NCBI GenBank assembly: GCA_023079485.1
Contig: CM041083.1
Span: forward strand, 60,951,810-61,015,809
Source of the DNA: Archilochus colubris
Lineage: Eukaryota > Chordata > Aves > Apodiformes > Trochilidae
Direction: 5' to 3'
Length of the DNA stretch: 64,000 bases
The position numbers were made by a program, and so were the translations under genes. Each line of letters begins with the position of its first letter. Within the stretch, counting starts at the first letter, position 1. A model generated the notes under the pieces. The model was not told the DNA's origin, made no database searches, and saw only the letters and a list, made by a program, of their open reading frames with translations. Shown one piece after another: positions 49,101 through 61,778 of this stretch.

Positions 49101-52100
49101 ATCCAAGTGATTCTGAAGCTCTTTACACCACAGGAAGCAGCCAAAAGATGGATAAAGCTTACAGCTCATACAGTCATAAACTGTTTGATGGAATCCAAAG
49201 TTAAAAAGAGAAAGGAGCTAGACAGGCTTGAGGAAATCTGTGTAAGCAACAAAAGGAAGACACTTGAGGTAAAACTGTTTTCTCTTTGATATGTGCTAGA
49301 CTAAGTGAGAACTATGAACAGAAAATGGCACCAGTAAAATCTTCTCAGTGATGACAGCTCTATCCCAGAACTGGGGACCTGGTAGTCAGTAAGACTTTTT
49401 CTGTGACTCTGGTCATTTTTTTAGGATTCCTTTTTGCTATTGTTTCCTATCTTTTTACTTCAGCCTCAGGTATAGAGCAGTCATGGAATCTAGATTAGTT
49501 TACACAAGAGTCCTCATATCCTACCCAAAGTCCAGCTCAGAAGCAACTCCTGCTTTCAAATCCCTCCCTACACCTTCACATGGAAATAGCTGCCTTCACC
49601 TTACTTTTAATAACTGCTTCACTGCATTCTATTAAACCAGTCTTCCCTTCCATAGGTGAAGCAGCTCTGTTATGGATGAAATAACTCATGAACAAATGCA
49701 AAGACTGTGGAACACTCTGTTAGTCCCCTTCTGGTTATCTATGTTCAGCTGCTGGGCTCAGAGACCCCAGTGCTACCTGGCATTATGCAAACACAGAGTA
49801 AAAGAAACTTTCCTTCTCCAAAGAACTTTTGATGTAATTGAGGAGAGGAAATGTTAGAATTTTTTTTAACAGAGTGGCACAGAGTAATTAAATCAGTTGC
49901 CCCAGATCTTTTCAGGATGTGTAGTCATACATGTTGGTAGTAGTGGTGATTTTTTTGTTTATTCAGTTTCTGAAGCATAAAATGCTTTTCTTATTTTCTT
50001 CGATGTCAGGCAGAAAGTAATTGTCTCAGGACTTAATAGTACATTGTCATCAAAAGCAAAGTCAGCAGGTCTTAATGAACATCACCAGCCTGCAGAAGCT
50101 CTGATTCCTCAAATAGTGGTAGGGAAGATGTAAATTGCTGAGTTCAAGCGTTGAATGGTGGAGGAATTAACTTTATACTCAGTATCTACACTTGGGTTCA
50201 AGGCAGGGCAGGACCAATGGGGCCAGCCTAGGGTGATGAAAATGAACACTGGTTCTTGCCCACCTGCACTTACCTTGAAATGGGGCTCTGCATAAGTCTG
50301 CAGTCTCTCTCTGCACCTCTGTGGCCCTGTTGAAGGAAGCCGAGTCAACCCAAGTTGTAGAAGAAGTAGCTGGGTACCTGGACTCATGCAGTAAAACTGT
50401 GAGATGTGAACGGTCTTGGTTTGAAGTATGGAAACCAGTCTGCTCCTTGCTTTAAATTTAAAAGCACTGAAATGTGCAGACCAGCACCAACAAAAATTAG
50501 TGCCTGAAGCTTGAGCCACTCCCAGGAGTGAGGCTTTAATCCCAGTCAAAATTTGGAATTTGGTTTCCTATAGTAAACTCTGATTTTTTAGTTTCCATCT
50601 CAAACAAGTTATTTTGTTGGTTAAAATGTTTTTAGTAAAATGGCACTCAAAATGAAGCTCATGCAGGCCAATTTCACAGATAGATGATAGTGAAAAGCAG
50701 AGGAGGAAACATATCAAAGCATCACAAAAAGAAAAAAAAACAAAACAAAAAGCCAACAAACAAACAAAAAAAACCCAAAATGCCAAAAACAACTTGAGGA
50801 TAAGATGCACATAAGAGAGACAAAAGTCACCAAGGGGAACAGTCACCCATGGGTTTTTCTCTCCCACTGGAAGGCAAGCAAGCTGATGAAGAGATCCTGT
50901 ATGCCTCTGTTGTTTCTGTGTCTCTCATTACCCCCAAATCCTGTTTTATTTGGCTATTGCTAGGGCAGCTTTACAACATATCCCCTGCAGCGTACTTCCT
51001 AGAACAGAGACATTAAACTAGTCTGAGTCTGCACCACAAGTCTCAGGTCTCCCTTGCTTATTCAGTTTCTAACCCTTAGCTGGTAACTCTTTTCATTCCC
51101 CCTGAACAATAACCTGGTTCCTCTTGTCTCTCTATCCCAGTACTTCTGTCAGAACAAGCCTAGGGCTGGGCTTGAGAACAGGAGAAATGCGAGGAGGAGA
51201 TGAGCAGAGTTAAATAAACTCCACTATTTCCAGTTTCCACAAGCATTCCTTTCCTCTGGTGAAAGCATATGTGGGCCTTTCCTGGCTCAATTTGCTGGTT
51301 AGGTTTGGCAGTTCCCTGGTTCCCCTGAGGTCATCATGCATACCACTCCTCCTCTGGAAATTCCTCCCCAGCCACAGGGAAGCAGGTCACCAGCCAGGAG
51401 CCAGGCTCCAAGCTCCCCGAGCCTCTGCTCAGAGCAGCCAGGTAGGTAGCTGAAAAAAAGTTGCTGAGAAAGGGGAAATAAGTTGTTCAAAGCTCAAATG
51501 TTATCTGGGAGGAGATGGGAGAATGAGAAGGGCAATGCTGCACTGAAGTCAGAGACCCAAATGCACAGAGTCTTCTGTGATGCCTTTGTGATGCCCCTCC
51601 CCACCTTCTGGCATGACACTGAAGGAGAAGAACACTTGGGTTAGGTTTTGCCTAATTGTTATTGTTAATTGGGTTCTTGTTTTGCCTAAGAGAATAAACT
51701 GCACTGAACTGGATGGGAGTATCTATTGTGAGCCAGAATATCAGGATTTTGTCACCTCCATCCACTTGGCATGTGGTGGTATGGCCCAAATAGAGCTGAT
51801 GGTTCTAATCTCTGTCTTGGAAAGAGTGCAGACTTTCCAATCTGGCAGGGTTCATTTGAGGCCCAGAGGGGGAGACAAGAGAGGCAAAGACACAAGGAAG
51901 ATATGCTGGAAAAGGAGAGAAAAAAGGCTGGAAGTAAAAATGGTAAATGACGGGAAGTAGTATGAATGAGAGGAAAAAAGAAACAGGAAGGAAAAGTGTG
52001 GAGAGAGAAAAAGTGTGATAATTGTGTATGGAAAAGACTAAAGTAAATTGCATTTCTCTGGAGCTGTCACTGCCTTTTTCTCCCATAGGAAGGACTTGTG

Positions 52101-54260
52101 TTTCACTCTGGTTTCCACCAGCCTCTCAGAACACCAGAGTATTGAGATACACTACTCTGGGCAATTTACCACCAGTCACAGCATAAAGCTAAAGTTATGG
52201 CTACCGAATCAGCAATATGTCAAGGTCTGCACATCTTTTTCTTTACTTTTCTTTTTTTTTTTCCCCCTCCCTTTGAGCTTTCTCAGCTATGTTGGCATGA
52301 AAAACAAATCTTTCCACTGCCCAAAAAAGAACCTGTTTTATTGGAAACTTGCTTTATTTACAGGACTATGAGGCTACATAGATTCCCATTGATACCAGTT
52401 AAGCTTTCCCATTGTTACCAGTCAGAGTAACAGAGCCCCAGCTGCACAAGTCCCTTTTTCCCCTGTCAGTCCCTGGAGGAATGGATCAAGTTCTGCAAGT
52501 CCTCAGTTTCCCCCCTTATTTTCATAATGCTCACAGCCATGACATTAAATTTTTGTTTCTGCCTGACTTTGAAGAAACACAAAATAATCGCTTAAGAAAT
52601 TGATTTGTCAAACATAGATTTTATTTCTGAGGGAACTGTTCATGTCTGCATCTCCCTCCTAAAATAAAAAACATTCAAGGAATGCCTCATTTTTATTTAC
52701 TGCAATTGTTCATGGCTTGGCACTGAATAAACTCCATTTCCAGTTAAACACTATTTGTAGACATCCTGATATAGTAAAGCATGTGTTAAGTGAAGCCATT
52801 CATTACTCATAGTCACAGCAACTTCTGGTTTTCTGGACTGCCATGCCAATTTAGCAGAATGTTTTGGAAGGTATCAAGTCTAATGATAGAAAATTATATA
52901 ACACTTTTTTGTTGCTTTTTACCAGCACGGTTTTTAACAGCTCAGAGTGGCTGACTTACTGTGATTTGTTGTACTTAGAAAATCTAAAGCTGAGCTGGTT
53001 ACTCAATGGTACAAGGATAGAAAAGTTCCCAAAGATTTTTCCACATTGGAGATTCCCATAACAGGAATCAGATACAACCAATGAAACCCAGATACAATCA
53101 GCCCCAGTTAGGCTCCAGTGGCAAAGGTTAGTGTGGGACCATCATGTTGGGCTCTCCAGCAGAAGGAGAATAATGGCTCTGCTTCCACACGGGATTCCTG
53201 GGAGAAGCCAGGATGAAATGAACAGGAAGCAGAGTAACTGAGTACATCTCAAAGGGTCTCAGTTTTGATGCATGGATACCAAGTATCCTCTGTTAACCAT
53301 CCAAACCAGCCAAAACCTGCTTTCAGTTCTAGGCTTTAGGGTTTTTTCTGCATTATTTAGCCCTCCTGCCCTCTGGTACCAGGTCTCTGTCTCTCACTGT
53401 GGCTCATCTCTCCCTAAAACCAACCCTGCTGCAGAGAGGGAAGGCAGCAGCAGTCACTGGGCTGAGGTCTGGGCAGTGCTGCTTGGGGTGGCTGGAGGAA
53501 ATCCTCCAGGAAAGCAGGGAGCTGAGGGGGAGGATGAGGATGTTTAGCATTGACACTGAGAAAGATGAGGCAGTCACGAGCTGGCAGTCACACAGATTAG
53601 GGACTTGTCTTGCTGATGTTCACAGTGGGACGACACTGAGGGCTCCAGCTGATGAAGAAGTCTGTATTTAAAGAGCCTGCCTGGTAAATAGCTAAGTGTT
53701 AGGGATACCATAAGAAATTTTGCTTTCCAAAAAGAGACTCCTTTTCTAGCCAGATATTGTATTTAGGGAGCAGGCTGTTGGACATTTGCTGGGAAATTCT
53801 GGATGCCCTTCAAACCCTTAATGACTAACTACATGTGCCATAGGCTATCAATCCAGCACACATCCAGTTAGGGCAGCTCCCATCTCCGTGAATGCTGCTC
53901 ACAGCCAGTGTGGTCCAGCTGAGGTGAACTCCAAAGTTGAACATTGTGCACATATATTCTCCAGAGGAACATACAGGGACTCTTAAATACCACCATCGAG
54001 GCAAACAACTCAGTTTCTACTTGCACAGATATGTCCATGAGGTGAAAGTAACCAACTCAGCATGTCTTAAATACTCTATAGCCTTCTTTCCCTTCTATTT
54101 AGATGATGAAAGATGGAAGTGTATATAATGTCCAGCTGGCATTTCAGTCCCATCTATTACATCCACCAAGAGCTTTTCACTCCTGGTTGAATTCACACTG
54201 CCAAATAATAAATAAAGTGTCAAAGGAGCAGATGTCTCTGTATAGGAATACAGGAGAAAA

Positions 54261-54287
54261 TATATATATATATATATATTATATATA
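54261..54287. repeat. (TA)n microsatellite
   Basis: An uninterrupted TA run of about ten units followed by TTATATATA. It is flanked on both sides by GGAATA words, including a GGAATACAG sequence on each side, suggesting local duplication or slippage. Confidence 0.9.
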
Positions 54288-57200
54288 GGAATATAGGAAT
54301 ACAGCTGAACCTGAGGCTGGACCCCAGCATCCCCTGAATGTCTGCTGAGGTGGGGCAGGGGGCTTGTCCTTCTCACAGAAATTCAGCTGGGAGCAGCTGC
54401 TTGAACATACTGTGGTTTACTTATCTGTTTTAAGATACATTTCCTTATGGGTGCTTTTGTTGACAAAGCAGTGCATGCATTATTTAAGCAAAGTTATAAA
54501 TCACCTTTTAAGTGTCCCTTTCAAAACAAACAAGTACTCACACCATCCTCCCTCTGCAACCCAACGCAATGGGTAGGAGTTACTAATCCAGTGTGTCTGA
54601 GGAGCTGTACCATGACAATCTAGCTTGCACTCTTCTTCATCATTAGTACCTGAGCACTGCTCAGAGGTCAAAATAGAACTCACAATTAGTGGAGCCAGCA
54701 TTTAGATGTATAAATAGGGTGACAAGTAGTCCCTGCCTTTTTTTGTGACCATGCTAAATATCAATCTATCCCCAAAATTGTAAGTTTTTTGTAGTCATGG
54801 GTTCCAATATATCAGACCTCTTACCTATAGGCCAAAGACCAGTAACAAAATTCCCCTAACATGACAAAAGAAAGTCATATAAAGACGAAGTGAGTATCAA
54901 CATGTTCATAACCAGATGATTTCTATATGCTTACCTGAGAGATCACCATCACTGCCAAGCTGAGGAAGAAGTGTCATGTAGAATTATCATTCCGTGAATT
55001 TTCCATTTGCAAGTGGTGCTTCTCTAGGCATAAGACAACAGATGTCACATAGACAAAATGATTTTTCATTAGAAGCCTATAATGACAACCCTCAAAGTGC
55101 ATACATGCTGGTAAAATTTTTTCTAAGCAAGCATATTTCATTGTGCAAGTTGAACTAGTAAGAAGAAAGATAAAATCCAGGAAAAGACAGGTTGACATTT
55201 ACAACATGACTATCACAGCAGGTTATCTAAAGTGCTTCTCCATGGTAATGATGTCTTCTTTACCAGTCCCCATTCAAAAAGGAGTTATTATTGAAAAATA
55301 AACTCCCAGCTGGTTTCAGTCAGCAACATCCTAGATGTTTGCACTGGAAATCAAGTCTTCCTCCCTTTCTCCAGATTTATTCTTCCTAAATTTAGAGAAT
55401 GAAGTCAATGACATTTTTTCCTTAAACATTTACAAAGACAACTTTATTGTGTGCCAAAATCTATTTTACATGTTCAGCTCAAAAGATTCCAGGAGAAGAG
55501 AATGTATGGTAAGGAAGAACAGCACTGAGCCAAATACACGGATAAACTGGCAAGGTCCTCCTGGGCTGGAAGCCATTGAGAGATGGCATCTGTAGCAGCA
55601 GGAACAGCAGCAGCAAAAGACATTGAGATTGAAATTTCCATCAGCTTCAGCAGAAACTATCAACATTTTGTGCCTTTCAGGTCCCACTCCTCAGAAAACA
55701 TGATATTTGAGTCATTTTGTTGGCTATAAGATTCCTGTAAACCTGACTCTACCCACCTTCTCTTCCCCCTGAGCTCAAGCATGCCTTCCACAGCACAGGG
55801 CTCACTGTTACCTGGTTGTCCATAGAGAAGCATCACAGGGCTGGTGGTGCCAGCTCAGGTCATCTGAGGACCTCATCCAGTATGTCCAGCTGTCATCAGC
55901 AATTTGCAATACTCAAGGTTCTGGCAGGGCTTTCTGTATTTAATGGTGAATCCAGTTATACATCAGCCTCAGCTTTATTTCAGCAGTTTGTGAAACTTGA
56001 AAACTCTAGGGACAGTCAGATTTTAGAAGAGCATGAAATAACAAGCAACAGGGGGGAAATTGACAGCTTTGCAAAATGGAAATTCCGTATGTGTATCTGT
56101 GTAGTGGAGAAGGCAGCTATAAAATTAATGCATTTTGCATTCTTCCTTCATATTTCTTTGCTATTTTTACAGCAATATCATAAAGATTGTCTTGGCCTAC
56201 CATTGGATCTGCACACAATGTAAGCCAACGGTTAGATTTTGTGGATGGTTTTATTTGAATTTCATTAATTTAAAAATATTATTTTCGTGCAGATGTAGGA
56301 ATCAATATAATGGGGCCTAGGTATTCATGCAGGTATGAATTTGGCAGAGTAGATGCCTTCCCATGGTGACCCTCTCACGCTACTCCAGGGAGATCAGTTC
56401 CCCTGATTCTTATCCAGGGACACAACCCAGCTTTTTACTCTTCTGCTCAGGTGGCAAAACATGCACCAGTCCATTATCTGAATCTATCTTCAGCCATGGG
56501 TTACTTTCTCAGATTTATATCACCATTACCAGAAAACATACAATGTTTTGAAAAGTCATTATCTCCAAAAATAACTCATTTCCTCATAAAAAAGGACCCA
56601 GTATCCTCCTGCATTTTATTTATTGTGCAAAGCTGACTTTTACACTTTCTCCATGCAGTACAGATTCATGTCATTTAGAAAACCAACAGCAGGTGCACTG
56701 ACATTTGGAGCCCAAATGAACAGCTGGAAAGGCAGCTGGGGTTTCCCTCTTTTTGAAGAACAAGTGACATCCCAAAGCAAAGGGAGCAGAAAACTAGGAT
56801 TAATTTATTCTCCTAGCAATTTATTTCAACTCAGATGGGATTTGAAAGAAAGGGTAAGACAATTCTTGTTCTTTCTAATCTGAGAGGGAAAAAATGGCCA
56901 CTATAATGTTTATTCCCTCTAATTTTTGAGCTGCAATATTGATACCTAGTGAATTGTTGTGCTATTATATAAGCCTTTCATGCATAAATGAAATAATAAG
57001 TAAATGAAATAACAAATAGTATGCCATAAAATCATTAAGATCAATAAGTTCATAGATCCATCATCAACTTGCTAGTTAAACTATTCCCAGATGTTTTAAG
57101 TGAATAACATCAGTATACCCAGCTATTTTTTCTGATTTTCTTCACCTCAACTAACAGCTCCATGATCTCAGTGGGACACTTCTCATAGGGTAATTCAGCA

Positions 57201-58632
57201 CAAGACAGTTCAGTTAGCAGTACTATGGTCTGTGGTTCAAACTGGACTTTTGATTCTTCTCTCACCATTCACTCTTCAGACCAATTTTAAATATCCTTTA
57301 TGCCAGTTGAATTTACTCTGTTAAAAGTTCAGGGGAATGTAAGCATAGAGGGAAAGGAAGTGTTTGGCTGCAGTGGTCCTGCAGCCAGTCCTCAGATCTA
57401 GCAGGAGCAATACTAGTTGAGGTGGCCATCCACTGAGAAGAGCTTGTAAGTTTGGTGGCTAGATCAGGGCTGTGCAGGCATGAGAAAAGCTTCTACTTTT
57501 CCTAATCAGAGCTGATGTCCATCCTTATGTCATCTGAGAACTGGAATCTTCACAAAATGTCCTAAGAGTATTTGGACCACACTTGCAGTGGGAGCTACTT
57601 ACATGCAGAAGCACTGCTGGTGTAGCAGCTGTGATGGAGAGTGAGCCAGCTAAAAGCTACCACTCTTTTTCTTTTTTGTTTGCTTTTCCCCTTTATTTAT
57701 GACCAGACAGATTCCTGGCTTGTCTCACTGTGTGGCCACATAAAGAGGAGTCAGTACAAAGGGAAGGAGGGAGAACCTGACTGGAGGACAGGCATGCTGG
57801 ACTGCCCCTTGCAGCTGCAGCTGTGATTAGGTCAGCCTCAGCAAAACCCTAGCTACTGAGATGTCTTTGCCTGCCAGGAAACCAAGAAATCCTGGCTAAA
57901 AAAAGAAAGTACAATGAAATGTAAAGAGTCCATTCTTAACTACTGGCAGCCTCTGCTTTGTGTCCAGTGTCTCAGCTCTGTGTAAATATGTATCTGGAAG
58001 GTGGTGCAGGGCTTGAGCCCATTCCTTTGGGCTCCGTGATGCTTATGTAAAAAGGGCAGAGAGAAGAAAAGAGAGAGATTTGGTTTTGAAGGGTTTTCCT
58101 TTCAGAGCAGTGATAGCACACTGCATAGAGCTCTTGGAGCTGCTTCAGGTCCATCATTTCCTTTGAAGCAGAGCTCTGATTTCCACTGATCTCACTCTCT
58201 TGCTCAACTCCATTACTCCCTCTTCTCAGAGTATTTCTCCATGGCTCAGCATTGAGACAACATTCAGTCTATTTTTTCCCTCCCTCACCTCTTCCCTTCT
58301 GTACTTCTTCCTGGTAGAAATGGAAGTACATTGGATCCTCATCATTATGTCTCTTCACTTCTTCACTTGAAAGAAAGTTTTTCAAATGTGCTGATTTAAG
58401 ATTGCTTTGTATCTTCTCCTTGTCTAAGGGCTGTTGCGAAAACCAGACAGGGAAGGGGAATTGACTCCATAATGTAGACAAGGATATAAAACACTGGTTC
58501 ATTTCCCAATTCCCCTTCAAATTTCCTGTGTACCAAAATTGCTTATGGCCTCCGTGTTGAACATGTGGAACAGGGTTGATATTTCTTTTCCTTTCTTTCC
58601 TTTATATTTCATTATTATTCCTTTCTTTTCTT

Positions 58633-58655
58633 CATCTAATCCTTGTGATTAGATG
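58633..58655. repeat. Perfect 9-bp inverted repeat with 5-nt loop
   Basis: CATCTAATC (58633-58641) and GATTAGATG (58647-58655) are exact reverse complements around CTTGT. Each arm contains a TAATC/GATTA core of the kind bound by K50 homeodomain proteins. It may be a paired binding site or coincidence. Confidence 0.7.
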
Positions 58656-59236
58656 CCCTTAACTCATACAGTGTTCATCATCAACCTGGCATTAGGATAG
58701 CCAACTGAAGGATGACAATATATTTCACTTATGTCCCCCTTCCTTCAGTTTCTCTGTGTGCATTTTTTCTCACCATACCTTCTTCAGCAACTTTACTCCA
58801 GCACATTAAAGGCCTCTCTTGCCTGACTGCATCTCTTTTTTTGTGAGCATAAATAATTCCAGGTGTGGACCTCTCCTTATGACCAAGGGAAGAATAAATA
58901 ACACAGAATAGATTGCTCCAGGCTGTGAACAGGTGAAAATGCTGCATAATGGAAATTGTATCTGAGGGAATAAATTCTCAGACAATTTTATTTGGTTGAT
59001 GCCAGTCATATTTTTGAAAACATTTTACTTAAATTATGGAAGAAGAAAAAATATCCTCCAACTCTCACAAACACAGGCCTCAGATGCAGCATTTCCTTCT
59101 CTAGCAATATCTGTTTATGCAAACATAAGATTGTTGGGGTTTTTTGGTCTTTCTAAGAGACCTTTACATTTCTTACTGATACCAAGTAGCCAGAAAGGCT
59201 ATCAGCAGTCCAGTTTTTATATAGAAACTCTGTTGC

Positions 59237-59260
59237 ATGTTAATCAACATGTTAATCAAC
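59237..59260. repeat. 12-bp perfect tandem duplication
   Basis: ATGTTAATCAAC occurs twice back-to-back, and a partial third copy (ATGTTAATGA) lies at 59271-59280. The unit contains GTTAATCA, similar to an HNF1 half-site. Confidence 0.75.
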
Positions 59261-61740
59261 ATATCTCAGGATGTTAATGAAGTGCAGAAATCTAAGTTGG
59301 AGTTAGTTCTGTATCATGGAAATGACACATCTTTTCGGAATATTTGTTTCTTAAAAAGGAGATAAATCAGTAAAACATGACTTTCAAAAAATGGATTCTG
59401 TTATGAAATAAGGAAGTGAATACAATCTGTTATTAATTCTAAGTGTATTGGGTTTTTTCTGTATGAACAGACTGTTACCAACTTTTGTAGGGAGATCTAC
59501 TTCCTACATCTCCATTGATGGAACTTTTTTCTTTTGAGCATTCTTTTTATCACTAAAGATGAAGCAAATGTCTATTCTCATTTGTACCCAACAGGTAAAT
59601 TACCTCTAAGAGGCCATTACCTCTACAGAGCTGAAAGTAAAGAGGCAAATTCTCTTGGTAGCTGTTTTTAAAAATGTGTTAGCTCATGGTTTGTGATTAG
59701 AAATTCTACTCCATCTCTCTGCTGTGTTCTCCTGAGGGGCTTTGAGATTTGATCTCCCAAGAATGGAGATTTAAATACATTAAAGCTGGAGTATACAAGC
59801 CTTTGCATTGCACTTGCTGTCATGGGAGCGACTTGTGTGAGTAACTGTAATTCTATTGCAAGTTTCAGAAGCCAGCATGTAGCATTACAGTAATTTTTTC
59901 TTGCCTTTCCAGGTTTCTGTGTGTGTTTCCCTTATTTTATTCGTTTTCTTCTCTCTCCAGCTTCCCATTCTTTCCTTTTGTCCTGTGACTGGTCAAAGTG
60001 TTCAATTATTTCCAATATAGCAGTTTTGTACCAGGTAAGCAGAAACATTAGGAAGCACAGAGGAGCTGTGCCTGAGCACGCTCTGTCGCAGGGCCAGCCT
60101 CAGATCAGGTTCTGCTCTGGCAGCTGTTTCAGGCCCAGGGCAGGACAAAAACCTTGCAGATTGTGAACGTGCATCCTCCTGGAGATGAGGCAAGTACAGG
60201 ACAAGAAGTAAAGAAGCATGGGATTACTAAACATAACTGCATTACTAAATCAATAATATCACTGGTTACTATCACTGCAGTTTATTACGTTACTACTTTC
60301 GCATTCACAACATGCTCCTCGTAGGTCAATGTCACTTTACCCTGGAGGAAGAAAAGTTTCTAGTACCAAATCTGCTGTAGGCACAAGTCAGGTAGCTGCT
60401 TGGAGAAGCAAGATAGTGACTTTTGTTGATGGTAAGGACACACGTTTCACAGTTAGCCTGAGGCAGTAAATTTGGGATGGTGAGTTGTTACTCCAGCAAT
60501 GGATCAGCTCAGCATAAGGACCCATCAAAAGGGTCCTCTGACAGAAAGAGAATTTTTTACACATAAAATACCATTCTGGTCTTCTTGTAAACTCTCAGAA
60601 GCAAACTGATCAAAGAAGAACATGAAACAAAATGCCTGTATCATGGGTATGCAAATGCTGATGCTCACATCCTCTTCTCTTCTGCAGTGCATGATCAAGT
60701 TGAAATGCAGACACTGTGTTGAAAGCAATGATTCCCCCGTGCCATTAAAGAAAATCCTCCTGTGAATATTTCAGGCATTTGCCTTAAGATTCAAAGCAAC
60801 AATGGCATGACTCCTAGGAACTAACCAGCAGTCTCTGTAGCAATATAGCTTCAACAAGGCTAGATTACTCATAGTTTTTATATGGCATTATAATGGCTAC
60901 TGTGTCTGTCCATCAAATCACCTTGTGGACAGTACTGAGTTTATTTCCCTCAGCAAATGTTTGAACTCATCTTGAAGAACCATCTTCATCTTTCAAAGAA
61001 GTCAGTGCCAGTGTCATAGTTGACATCATAGTGTCAACAGATATCTTCTCTTGACAGGAGCTTCTGTGTGTGCTGAGATCCATTTAGTACAAATTCCAGG
61101 CAGGTTAGAGAAAAATGTCATGACACAAGGAGAATTTCCAGCTCATTAGTGGAACCAGCATAATCTCCAATAACAAACTTATAAGGGTTATGTATCTGTT
61201 CCAGGAGACTCTTGCATCACTGGAGTGTAATTCAAATGTTTCTCTGGTCTTGTTATAAAGCAGAACAAAGTGACAATAGTCAACGAATTTATAGAAAACA
61301 TTTCACATATTTACCATGCCTTCATGAAAAATAACCTATGAAGTTGCACATTTTCCTTTCATTCAGACGGCAGTATGTATATGTGTTTCAATAGGCAAAT
61401 GAACTCCCATTTTGTAGTAAACAATCTAATTTGTAGTAAACACTTTTTCTCCCTGCTATATTAAGAAGATAAAGCCAGAGAAAAATCGTTGTCATTATAA
61501 TTTGGGATTCATTAACTTCTTTCTGTTGAGATCTAAGAGACCTGACTTCAAAAGCTTTGAGCAGGAAAGAGAAACCTTTGCTGTGAGGAATCAAGCTGGG
61601 TGTACTGCTGAGCTTGTAACACTTTCTCACTACTAAGGGCTGCTTGTGAACTTGTTCACAATACACAACCAGTATAAAATGGTTGTGGTGGTCTGAAAGG
61701 ACGGGGTTTTTCAGATCCCTATTCATCCCTGGTACAACTG

Positions 61741-61778
61741 GATTCATTCAATTTCCAGCCCAGTACTAAATCTTGACA
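61741..61778 (+). mobile_element. Possible LTR 3'-terminal fragment
   Basis: These 38 bases match the last 38 bases of the solo LTR ending at 26500 in 32 positions without gaps. The shared core includes AATTTCCAGCCCAGT, and this copy ends TCTTGACA, with the CA dinucleotide expected at an LTR end. Sequence upstream does not resemble that LTR, so this is either a truncated remnant or the end of a different LTR family sharing its terminus. Low confidence because of its length. Confidence 0.4.

Larger units (their letters stand above)
45481..61740. other. Non-coding single-copy sequence, 16 kb
   Basis: The longest interval without a recognised retrotransposon. It holds the A-rich/T-rich inverted repeat at 45977-46157, an A-rich block at 50727-50780, a (TA)n run at 54261-54287, a 9-bp inverted repeat at 58633-58655 and a 12-bp tandem duplication at 59237-59260. 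Frames of 146 codons (50109-50549 minus), 135 codons (55816-56223 plus) and 115 codons (51613-51960 plus) were read and match no family. A slightly GC-richer patch at 53390-53560 is also unexplained. Confidence 0.55.

Noticed and set aside
50109..50549. 146-codon minus-strand open frame
   Set aside because: Composition is unstructured, with no motif, signal or conserved-looking block.
55816..56223. 135-codon plus-strand open frame
   Set aside because: No recognisable domain; the hydrophobic C-terminal part is coded by T-rich background sequence.
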